A stretch of 64,000 nt of DNA from Paludibacter sp963678465 (GTDB taxonomy: Bacteria > Bacteroidota > Bacteroidia > Bacteroidales > Paludibacteraceae). The notes beneath the pieces are model-generated. The model saw only the letters and a program-made list of their open reading frames with translations. It was not told the origin of the DNA and ran no database searches. Positions 35,348-41,569 of the stretch are shown here, one piece after another. Position 1 is the stretch's first letter. Each line of letters opens with the position of its first letter. Location: the NCBI GenBank assembly GCA_963678465.1, contig OY782858.1, positions 1,674,001 to 1,738,000 on the forward strand, in the 5' to 3' direction. A program made the translations under genes and the position numbers.

Positions 35348-35365
35348 CCTGCTCCCAAAGCAGGT
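35348..35365 (+). terminator. Small hairpin after the GGGtGRT gene
   Basis: CCTGCT pairs with AGCAGG around CCCAA, 14 nt after the stop codon, immediately before the larger CCCCGATA hairpin. It lacks a T run, so it may be a stability element rather than a terminator. Confidence 0.45.
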
Positions 35366-35382
35366 GCGTTGCCATAAACATA

Positions 35383-35416
35383 AACTCCCCGATAGACTAG
35401 TGCTTATCGGGGAGTT
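35383..35416. repeat. CCCCGATA hairpin, copy A
   Basis: AACTCCCCGATA and TATCGGGGAGTT form a perfect 12-bp stem with inner GAC/GCT bases. It is one of four near-identical hairpins within 6 kb. It lies between converging genes (GGGtGRT and the Panacea antitoxin), so it can act as a two-way terminator. Confidence 0.85.
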
Positions 35417-35435
35417 GTGTTATTTAAAAAAGAAA

Positions 35436-36434
35436 TTACAAAGCCTTCAAATCAAATGCATATTGATATGAAATGTAATTTCTGTTTTTCTCATTTTCGA
35501 ACCACGCTGATTCTGCATGACTTATGTTTACAATATCTCTGGTTGCTGTATTTTTAAATCTGTTTGCAACTATTTCCATTGATTTTAATTCCTGTTCAGT
35601 GAACAATGATGCATCAAATTCTTTCATACTTATGAATCTTTCACCCGAAATCTCTTCCGTAAAAAACTCTTCTTTACGTTCTACTATATCCGACACATTC
35701 CCATACAGGCCATCGTATCGCTGGGGAACGGGCCCTTTAGGTATTGCCTGATACGCCATTCCACTAATGGCATAACCCGTACGTCGATAATTCAGGAAAT
35801 CGGAATAAAAGAGCAATTTATTCATCTTTGTCATAAAGGGAGTGCATGTCTTTGCGAAATACACAACCATTTCACGCGCTTTTCCCAGATTCGGGTTTAC
35901 AAAACCGGTCAGCACACCTCTATCAGTATTTCCTAACGCAGCATATTCTTCGAATTGATGTTGAATATTCTCGTACTTTCGCTCAACCGCCTTTTCTATT
36001 TTTCGTAGAATATGTTCTTTATCTTTGTCAGCAAATTGGTGAAGTTTACTAATATTTAAATAGTTTCTGAACACTTCAGGATCCTTACTAATCTTTATTA
36101 AATTCCCATTAGAAGAGTTGGGAATCTCTCCGGATTCATATTTTCCGTACATATTCACACCAAAGCCCAGCAATTGCGACATTTTAGTGGCAGGCAAATC
36201 GTATTGTTTACGATATGCAGCAATTTCATCGGTAAAAGGAATTCCTTCTTTTTCCCGATATTGATTATACACCTGATTCACGTTCAGTTCATCCAAGCGG
36301 GTATCGGTGAATTTTTCACCTGTGTCGACACACTGATAACTGTGATGAACGATGTGAAATTTTGAACCGCGAAACTCTACTTCTCTTGGCTCTTTTATCA
36401 GCAGAACTTCGCCTCCTGTAAATGGACTTGTCAT
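35436..36434 (-). CDS. Antitoxin: MqsA-like DNA-binding domain fused to a Panacea (SocA/DUF4065) domain
   Basis: This 332-residue protein joins two antitoxin modules. Residues 1-130 follow MqsA: SPFTGGE in place of the zinc-binding CPVCxxG, YQCVDTGEKF in place of the second CxxC, then an XRE-type helix-turn-helix with KYDLPATKMSQLLGFG-like spacing and GVNMYGKYESGEIPN, the MqsA GVNAFSRYEKG counterpart. Only one of the four zinc cysteines remains. Residues 180-330 are a Panacea domain with MTKMNKLLFYSDFLNYRRTG and IPKGPVPQRYDGLY. Its start overlaps the toxin-like gene stop by 4 nt (ATGA), the classic coupled arrangement. The toxin gene comes first, as in mqsRA. Confidence 0.82.
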   Translation of the reverse strand: MTSPFTGGEVLLIKEPREVEFRGSKFHIVHHSYQCVDTGEKFTDTRLDELNVNQVYNQYREKEGIPFTDEIAAYRKQYDLPATKMSQLLGFGVNMYGKYESGEIPNSSNGNLIKISKDPEVFRNYLNISKLHQFADKDKEHILRKIEKAVERKYENIQHQFEEYAALGNTDRGVLTGFVNPNLGKAREMVVYFAKTCTPFMTKMNKLLFYSDFLNYRRTGYAISGMAYQAIPKGPVPQRYDGLYGNVSDIVERKEEFFTEEISGERFISMKEFDASLFTEQELKSMEIVANRFKNTATRDIVNISHAESAWFENEKNRNYISYQYAFDLKAL

Positions 36435-36802
36435 TTTGTTGTTGTTTTGAAAGGAAATTTCATACTCTTTTCAGCAATATGAAAGGAAATACATATTGTT
36501 TTATTGTCAGGACGCCCCATCGAAATCTTAATATAAATCTCCTGTTTGTTTACTTTTTTACCAAACACCCACATATCTGAAATATGGTGCAATGTATCTG
36601 GTAAAGGACCTTCCGAGTAATCCCGGGCACATAATCCGGCAATAATTTGCTTACGCCGTAAAGAACTGATTTCTAATGTAAGTAATGATTTAAAGTTTTT
36701 ATCCCTATTATCAAGAAACACAATATCGAAGATTTTGGTTTTCAAATGAAAATCATCTAAAAACCGCCGTACATCTTCAATATTTGTGACATTTTCGCTC
36801 AT
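36431..36802 (-). CDS. MqsR-like toxin
   Basis: This 123-residue protein aligns by eye with MqsR, an mRNA-cleaving interferase. The pattern L-x-R-K-x-IIAGLCARDYSEGPLPD-TLHHISDMWVFGK, then EIYIKISMGRPDNKTICISFH, matches MqsR's VIIGLSESDFYKS, TIWQDVY, VYLKITV and VLIVSF blocks in order. The Tyr of VYLKI is kept (IYIKI), while the catalytic Lys in DFYKS and the Gln in WQD are not obvious, so activity should not be assumed. It is longer than MqsR (98 residues), with a 20-residue N-terminal addition. It overlaps the MqsA/Panacea gene by ATGA and has its own promoter. Confidence 0.7.
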   Translation of the reverse strand: MSENVTNIEDVRRFLDDFHLKTKIFDIVFLDNRDKNFKSLLTLEISSLRRKQIIAGLCARDYSEGPLPDTLHHISDMWVFGKKVNKQEIYIKISMGRPDNKTICISFHIAEKSMKFPFKTTTK

Positions 36803-36819
36803 TATTGTAATTCATGCCA

Positions 36820-36850
36820 CAAAGATATACGAATTCAATAAAACAACAAA
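36820..36850 (-). promoter_or_regulatory. Promoter of the MqsR-like/Panacea operon
   Basis: The minus strand has TTTG (36847-36850), 19 nt, then TATCTTTG (36820-36827): a perfect promoter giving a leader of only about 12 nt. AATAAAT-CT-ATTTATT (36882-36897), an AT-rich palindrome 31 nt upstream, could be an operator but is of low complexity. Confidence 0.85.
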
Positions 36851-36974
36851 TTTTTCAACGATAAAGTTTAAAAAAATAACAAATAAATCTATTTATTATT
36901 CTTTATGATTTATATTAAATCACGTTTTCAGTTGGGACTTAAACTTACTCCATTGAAGATAATAAAACTAATAT

Positions 36975-37009
36975 TCCCCGATAGGCTGATGCGTATCGGG
37001 GAGTTTTTT
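36975..37009. repeat. CCCCGATA hairpin, copy B
   Basis: TCCCCGATA (36975-36983) pairs with TATCGGGGA (36994-37002), followed by GTTTTTTG. It lies upstream of the LytTR regulator gene and not after a plus-strand gene, so a terminator role here has no obvious client. Confidence 0.85.
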
Positions 37010-37055
37010 GTTGGTAAGAATAAATCCTCGTGCGCCTGATTCGGCAAATTTTCAT

Positions 37056-37063
37056 TATTTTTG
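37056..37063 (+). promoter_or_regulatory. Candidate -7 box of the LytTR gene
   Basis: TATTTTTG lies 14 nt upstream of the chosen ATG. At the 19-nt spacing the sequence is CGCC, so no good -33 box is seen. If real, it makes the upstream start at 37030 impossible. Confidence 0.5.
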
Positions 37064-37077
37064 TAAAAAAAACAACA

Positions 37078-37932
37078 ATGATCAGGGAGTATTTGAAACA
37101 ACCGTATCCTTTGCATACCAATAAATGGAGATTAATAATTTCGATTAGTCTTTTTATCGGTCTTTTTATGCTTGTTTTTCAACCCTTTGGACTTTCGCAG
37201 GTTACAGGCGAATTCAAGTATTTGTTTTGCCTGGGATTTGGTGTTGTAACAATGATAGTGATGATTGTCGACATAGTTGTGGTTCAATATTTCTTCAAAA
37301 AGCAATTCGACTATAAACAATGGACAGTACAAAAACAACTCATTTGGCTTAGCTGGATTATTTTCAGCGTCGGACTTGGGAACTTTATCTATACTTCTGT
37401 TTTCAGTTTGCATTGGAGTTGGGAGGCATTCATTTATTTTCAACTGGTTACACTCGCCGTCGGGTTAATCCCCATAACAGCGCTTACAATTATTAATCAG
37501 AACAGATGGCTGACCGAAAATTTAAAACTGGCTCAGGAATTCAACAGTAGCCTGAAAATCGAGAATAAAGCAGCCGATGATGAGTTGGTAATCCTGATAG
37601 CCGATAACGAAAAAGACAGTTTTCAGCTCGAACTATCCAACCTGCTGTACATCGAATCCACCGGAAATTATATAGAAATATACTACCACAAAGATGGTGT
37701 GCTAAAAAACACGCTTTTGCGGTCGACCCTTAAACGCACCGAACTGCAACTCGAAAAACACAGTTCGATACTGAAATGCCACAGGGCTTTTTTGGTGAAC
37801 GCGTCCCAAATTGCCGAAGTGAAAGGCAACTCTCAGGGACTCCGATTGGCATTGAAACATACCGATACTGAAATTCCTGTATCGCGCAATTTCTCAAAAA
37901 GCTTAAAGGAAAAACTAAATTCGCTCCGATAA
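37078..37932 (+). CDS. Membrane-anchored LytTR-family DNA-binding regulator
   Basis: This 284-residue protein has four hydrophobic helices (about 15-35, 48-72, 88-110 and 117-138), a short helical linker (about 145-180), and a C-terminal LytTR domain (about 185-284) with LLYIESTGNYIEIYY, HRAFLVNASQIAEV and IPVSRNFSKSLKEKL. LytTR domains bind paired direct repeats. No receiver or kinase domain is present, so signal sensing is probably through the membrane part. I chose the ATG at 37078 (MIREYLKQPYP); an ATG at 37030 would precede the -7 box. A direct repeat fitting a LytTR site lies just downstream, before the next gene. Confidence 0.9.
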   Translation: MIREYLKQPYPLHTNKWRLIISISLFIGLFMLVFQPFGLSQVTGEFKYLFCLGFGVVTMIVMIVDIVVVQYFFKKQFDYKQWTVQKQLIWLSWIIFSVGLGNFIYTSVFSLHWSWEAFIYFQLVTLAVGLIPITALTIINQNRWLTENLKLAQEFNSSLKIENKAADDELVILIADNEKDSFQLELSNLLYIESTGNYIEIYYHKDGVLKNTLLRSTLKRTELQLEKHSSILKCHRAFLVNASQIAEVKGNSQGLRLALKHTDTEIPVSRNFSKSLKEKLNSLR

Positions 37933-37957
37933 GCACAACACTTTATCCCGCACCTAC

Positions 37958-37989
37958 GCAGTTCGACACTGCACTTTACCGTTCGTCAC
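37958..37989 (+). promoter_or_regulatory. Candidate LytTR-binding direct repeat
   Basis: GTTCGACAC (37961-37969) and GTTCGTCAC (37981-37989) are direct repeats exactly 20 bp apart. The second sits in ACCGTTCGT, which fits the known LytTR site pattern [TA][AC][CA]GTTN[AG][TG] at all nine positions; the first fits at seven. They lie 27 nt upstream of the -33 region of the following gene. Confidence 0.6.
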
Positions 37990-38015
37990 AAATACCCACC
38001 GAATATCCCTAATGT

Positions 38016-38046
38016 TTTTTTATGTGTTTTGCCTGATCTAATTTTG
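38016..38046 (+). promoter_or_regulatory. Promoter of the pentapeptide-like membrane protein gene
   Basis: TTTT (38016-38019, one mismatch to TTTG), 19 nt, then TAATTTTG (38039-38046). The imperfect -33 box fits a promoter that needs an activator, and the LytTR-like repeat sits just upstream. Confidence 0.62.
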
Positions 38047-38100
38047 TCTCAGTTTTAAAAACAAACAAATTAGTATCAACATTTTAAAAACATCAACAAA

Positions 38101-38406
38101 ATGAAAAAACATTGGATTCTTTTAATAGCAGTAGCTCTTTTACTTATTGGAGCGTTAGTAGTGGCCACCCATGGAAACGAAATCAGTATCGGTAATTTCC
38201 ATTTCGATTATTTTTCTTCGGGTCCTTATGCCATGGGCGTATTTGCAGCAGGTAATTTTTCAATTGGCATCTTTTCGGCCGGCATTTTCTCTGTAGGTAT
38301 CTTTTCTATTGGCATTTTCAATGTAGGTTTGTATGCATTGGGTATTTTTGTTTTGGCATGGAAAAAGAAATTACCCTTCTTTTTCGATAAGGATAAAAAG
38401 CAATAA
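38101..38406 (+). CDS. Small membrane protein with tandem GxFxx pentapeptide-like repeats
   Basis: I do not recognise a named family. This 101-residue protein has one N-terminal hydrophobic helix (about 5-23), a short polar stretch, and then eight near-perfect five-residue units: GVFAA, GNFSI, GIFSA, GIFSV, GIFSI, GIFNV, GLYAL, GIF (about residues 46-83). It ends in a strongly basic tail. The five-residue period with a central aromatic resembles pentapeptide-repeat beta helices, but the hydrophobic residues could instead make it lie in the membrane. Its promoter carries a LytTR-like direct repeat next to the LytTR gene, so it is a probable target of that regulator. Confidence 0.72.
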   Translation: MKKHWILLIAVALLLIGALVVATHGNEISIGNFHFDYFSSGPYAMGVFAAGNFSIGIFSAGIFSVGIFSIGIFNVGLYALGIFVLAWKKKLPFFFDKDKKQ

Positions 38407-38426
38407 GCACTGACAAACAAATGAAG

Positions 38427-38462
38427 CAACTCCCCGATAGGCGAAAGCATATCGGGGAGTTG
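38427..38462 (+). repeat. CCCCGATA hairpin, copy C, probable terminator
   Basis: CAACTCCCCGATA pairs with TATCGGGGAGTTG, with a GGCGAAAGCA apex that can close as a GAAA tetraloop. It follows the pentapeptide-like gene by 20 nt, and its 3' T-rich tail is used as the -33 TTTG of the next promoter. Confidence 0.88.
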
Positions 38463-38493
38463 TTTGTTTAGTTAAACATTATTTCTATCTTTG
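38463..38493 (+). promoter_or_regulatory. Promoter of the AbiH gene
   Basis: TTTG (38463-38466), 19 nt, then TATCTTTG (38486-38493): a perfect match starting at the base right after hairpin copy C. It rules out the in-frame GTG at 38493 as the start. Confidence 0.87.
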
Positions 38494-38522
38494 TGAATTT
38501 AAAACACATAAAGATTGTTGAT

Positions 38523-39572
38523 ATGAATAATTTACTGATCATTGGTAACGGATTTGACTTGGCACATGGGTTAAAAACAAGTTATAATCATTTTATTGAG
38601 TATCTTATTGAGGAACAGTTTAAATCAAATAAATTTGAAAGTGCATTTATACTTGGAGTTGGTATTGAAAATATTCAAGAATTAAGAAATGAAATAATGT
38701 ATGGAAACTATTTCATTAAAGAAAATTTTAAAAATATATTTATTCGTGATTTAATTTGGGAATTCTCTCTTAAATATTGGTGTGACATTGAAAATAAGTA
38801 TTTTGAACTTTTAAATACAACAGATAATGGAACATATTTCTTCAAAGACCCAAAAACATTGAATTCTGAATTTGAAATTCTCAAAGATTATTTAGTTGAG
38901 TATTTAAAAGAACAAGAAAAAAATGTAAAAGCTTTAGAAAGTTATAAAAAAATGATTGCTCTTGTCGATTCCAAGGAAACTATAATTCTAAATTTCAATT
39001 ATACAGATACTCTTAAAAAGCTATATTCGAATGAAATCAAAGAAAGTCAGGTAATCCATATTCATGGAGAATTATCCAACCCAAAGAATCCGATTATTTT
39101 TGGCTATGCAGCCAATGATGAAGAATCAAGAGAATTGATTGATAAAGGCAACAATGAATATATGCGCAATATAAAAAAACATTTATACAAACGAACTGAG
39201 AATGAAAAATTACTCACAAATTATTTGTACGGAACTGAAAGTATCAATGTTACTATCCTAGGTCATTCATGTGGTTTGTCAGACAAGCTTATTTTAAATC
39301 AAATTTTAAATCACAAAAACATAAAATCAATCAATGTATTTTATTTCGAAGAATACGAACACTACTTCCAAACACAAGTAAATATTGATAGAATAATGAA
39401 TAGAGATGAGCATTTCACAAAACTTGTTGATTTCAACAGTTCACACAGAATGCCTCAATTTAATGACAAGAAGAAACAACAAAAGGCTTTTATTGATTAT
39501 ATTACACCAATTTTTGAAGAACGAAAAAGAAATAAAGAACGATATGATTCAAGATCTAAAAACATTATGTAG
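38523..39572 (+). CDS. AbiH-family protein (phage abortive infection type)
   Basis: This 349-residue protein matches the AbiH family (PF14253), described first as a lactococcal phage abortive-infection protein. The start NNLLIIGNGFDLAHGLKTSY is the family's diagnostic nucleotide-binding-like loop (IIGNGFDLAHG). ILNFNYTDTL, IHIHGELSNPKNPIIFGYA and ILGHSCGLSDK follow, in an arrangement like the SIR2-related fold that this family is thought to share. It is markedly AT-rich compared with neighbours, which fits mobile defence cargo. It has its own promoter and lies alone. Biochemical mechanism is not established. Confidence 0.88.
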   Translation: MNNLLIIGNGFDLAHGLKTSYNHFIEYLIEEQFKSNKFESAFILGVGIENIQELRNEIMYGNYFIKENFKNIFIRDLIWEFSLKYWCDIENKYFELLNTTDNGTYFFKDPKTLNSEFEILKDYLVEYLKEQEKNVKALESYKKMIALVDSKETIILNFNYTDTLKKLYSNEIKESQVIHIHGELSNPKNPIIFGYAANDEESRELIDKGNNEYMRNIKKHLYKRTENEKLLTNYLYGTESINVTILGHSCGLSDKLILNQILNHKNIKSINVFYFEEYEHYFQTQVNIDRIMNRDEHFTKLVDFNSSHRMPQFNDKKKQQKAFIDYITPIFEERKRNKERYDSRSKNIM

Positions 39573-39936
39573 AATATATAGCTATCGATATTTATCAGAA
39601 AACTGAATTTTAACTCAATCACCCCCTCTCCTATCTTTTACACACCCTACACCCCCTAAAACATCCGGTACAGGCACTAAAAGATAGGATATACTCTGTA
39701 AAACATCCGGAATCGTATCTTTTAGATAGGTTGAAGGCTCTAAAACATGCGATAGACCGTGTAAAAGACAGGATAAGCCTTCTGAAACATGCGGCGGCGG
39801 ATGTAAAAGACCCGTTGCCCTATGTTTTTGAGTGTGCATGCCATTATGAAGTTGCAAAACCCGAAATAAGAAACGCCACTACCGGGGAAATGGGAATGGC
39901 GTTTGGTTTTACCTGTGTACAGCTTTATGGGCCGGT
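39573..39936. repeat. 42-bp tandem repeats in an AT/GC-mixed gap
   Basis: Five 42-bp units occupy 39614-39823. The last four begin at 39657, 39699, 39741 and 39783 with TAAAACATCCGG or TGAAACATGCGG. In the plus frame they read as 14-residue units (LKHPVQALKDRIYS, VKHPESYLLDRLKA, LKHAIDRVKDRISL, LKHAAADVKDPLPY) preceded by LNHPLSYLLHTLHP. The frame is open from 39614 to beyond 39930 but no ATG precedes the repeats. The rest of the gap holds nothing else I can name. Confidence 0.7.
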
Positions 39937-40413
39937 TTATTTTGTTTCCGTTTTTTTAGCTTTCACGGCAAAGCGTTGTTGAAGGTCGTTGTAAACAGCT
40001 TCGGAACCAGGCACATTTACACGACTTGCTCCTTTTACAGAGCTGTAAAACACAAGCGCAGCATTGTATGCTTCGCTTCCAGCTACCATCACTGTATCTT
40101 CAATGGCTCTTTGCAGGGTAGATACTTGTTTCAGGATAGCATTCAGATCTTGTGAAAATAACAAATCTTTTTTGGCTTCGGCTATGTCGAGATAACCGGG
40201 TACCAAAGCGGGATTCTTTTCGGCATATTCAAGCGATTTTTGAACAAAGGCAATAGTTTTATCGCCCATTTTACTTAATTCCAATCTTTCGGTTGGGGTC
40301 AGATTGAACAACAGATAATCGGCCAACGCTGCATGCAATGCAGTCAGTTTGGCATTGATATCAGCAGAAACTTCGACTGGTATCATTGTAGACACTAAAT
40401 TTTCTTGTGGCAT
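39937..40413 (-). CDS. Conserved hypothetical helical protein
   Basis: I do not recognise a named domain. This 158-residue protein is soluble and mostly helical, with long amphipathic helices (about 15-45, 60-80 and 85-125) and a lysine-rich end (VKAKKTETK). The composition is rich in Ala, Leu and Val and poor in Cys (none seen). It resembles in style small uncharacterised Bacteroidota proteins. It runs opposite to the AbiH and SRPBCC genes and has no partner gene. No obvious promoter is present within 250 nt. Confidence 0.65.
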   Translation of the reverse strand: MPQENLVSTMIPVEVSADINAKLTALHAALADYLLFNLTPTERLELSKMGDKTIAFVQKSLEYAEKNPALVPGYLDIAEAKKDLLFSQDLNAILKQVSTLQRAIEDTVMVAGSEAYNAALVFYSSVKGASRVNVPGSEAVYNDLQQRFAVKAKKTETK

Positions 40414-40662
40414 AATGATAAATTTTTTAATATTAAAAAATTGAGTCTATATTTAATCAGCATTTAAGGCTGTACACTGGTCAAAAACAACAAGTTGTAA
40501 AAAAACGCCGTAAATATATAAAATATTTTTTCAACAACAATCTATTGACCCCAAATATTTTAAAATATTTTTTTCAATGGAGTTACACAAGCAATCAACG
40601 GGTGAACTTTTCGATACCAGTTTTTGTTTTTAAGAATATAATTTTTAAAAAATCAGGATATT

Positions 40663-41202
40663 ATGAAAGCACTTAAATGGATTTTAATAGTGGTGGTATC
40701 AATTATCGGATTGATATTGCTGACAGCATTGTTTGTTAGAAAGGATTTTGCTGTAGAAAAACAAATTGAAATAAATAAGCCCAAGCAGGAGGTTTATAAC
40801 TACGTGGTTTTATTAAAAAATCAGAACAACTTCAGTAAATGGGCCACTACCGACCCCGCCATGGAAAAGACTTTCAGCGGAGTGGATGGCACTGTAGGCT
40901 TTGTTTCGGCATGGAAAAGCGAAAACAAAAATGTAGGTTCGGGCGAACAGGAGATCACTAAAATTGATCCGGGCAAACGGATTGATTACGAATTACGCTT
41001 CAAAGAACCGATGGAAGACACCAATATGGCGCACATGACTTTGGACAGCATAGGCGAAAACAAAACGCTTGTAAAGTGGGGATTCGAAGGGGTAATGAAA
41101 TATCCAACCAACATTACGCTGCTGTTTCTGGATTTTGATAAATTGATTGGAGGTGATTTCGAATTCGGATTGAACAAATTAAAGGGAATTTTAGAAAAAT
41201 AA
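40663..41202 (+). CDS. SRPBCC-family (START-like) protein with an N-terminal membrane helix
   Basis: This 179-residue protein has one hydrophobic helix (about 4-26, LKWILIVVVSIIGLILLTAL) and then a polyketide cyclase/START-like lipid- or ligand-binding domain. AVEKQIEINKPKQEVYNYVV is the typical first strand and helix, and SAWKSENKNVGSGEQEI and TLVKWGFEG are the later strands of the helix-grip fold. The ligand is unknown. It is followed 26 nt later by hairpin copy D. It is the only gene on its strand between 40.4 and 41.5 kb. Confidence 0.85.
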   Translation: MKALKWILIVVVSIIGLILLTALFVRKDFAVEKQIEINKPKQEVYNYVVLLKNQNNFSKWATTDPAMEKTFSGVDGTVGFVSAWKSENKNVGSGEQEITKIDPGKRIDYELRFKEPMEDTNMAHMTLDSIGENKTLVKWGFEGVMKYPTNITLLFLDFDKLIGGDFEFGLNKLKGILEK

Positions 41203-41216
41203 TATACCCATACTTG

Positions 41217-41420
41217 TCAACGTACTTCTCCCCGATAGGCAATGAGCGTATCGGGGAGTTTTTTGTCCTGACCCCAAAGAACAACTCCACCTGCTCCACA
41301 AGATTGATATTCAACGCCGAAAAAAGCATCAACACCACCGGCACCATGGCGTTTATTTGCTATTTCTGCCATTGCTTCACAATGCATCACCAGCAGGAAT
41401 CTTTTTTCAGTTACTTTCAT
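41217..41420 (-). CDS. Possible small protein, doubtful
   Basis: An open frame from the ATG at 41418-41420 would give 67 residues, beginning MKVTEKRFLLVMHCEAMAE and containing GAGGVDAFFG and CGAGGVVLWG, two glycine-rich repeats. I do not recognise it. Its last third overlaps hairpin copy D, and no clear promoter is present (AATATTTG, one base off the -7 box, lies about 30 nt upstream). It may be a remnant or a chance frame. I list it because the composition looks protein-like and the gap is otherwise empty. Confidence 0.28.
   Translation of the reverse strand: MKVTEKRFLLVMHCEAMAEIANKRHGAGGVDAFFGVEYQSCGAGGVVLWGQDKKLPDTLIAYRGEVR
41228..41264 (+). repeat. CCCCGATA hairpin, copy D, probable terminator
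   Basis: CTCCCCGATA (41228-41237) pairs with TATCGGGGAG (41249-41258) and is followed by six T residues. It lies 26 nt past the SRPBCC stop and has the full intrinsic-terminator form on the plus strand. The gap on to 41520 holds only a doubtful small frame. Confidence 0.88.
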
Positions 41421-41520
41421 CGATTTTACAACATTATTGTATTTATATACAAATATTACTTTTTTAAATTGTAACATATCAATAAGATAATACTTTTTTG
41501 TTGATTTTTGCCATCTCCAC

Positions 41521-41551
41521 ATTGCAAAACAAATTATTTATCGTAATTTTG
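41521..41551 (+). promoter_or_regulatory. Promoter of the AAA ATPase gene
   Basis: ATTG (41521-41524), 19 nt, then TAATTTTG (41544-41551). The predicted leader is about 13 nt before the ATG at 41570. Confidence 0.8.
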
Positions 41552-41569
41552 TGGACAAAATAACAGTAA

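Noticed and set aside
36882..36897. Operator of the toxin-antitoxin operon
   Set aside because: AATAAAT-CT-ATTTATT is palindromic, but it is pure AT apart from the centre in AT-rich DNA and lies upstream of the promoter; chance is likely.
39614..39823. CRISPR-like array
   Set aside because: Units are contiguous 42-bp direct repeats without unique spacers, and no cas genes are present. The 21-bp array fails the same test.
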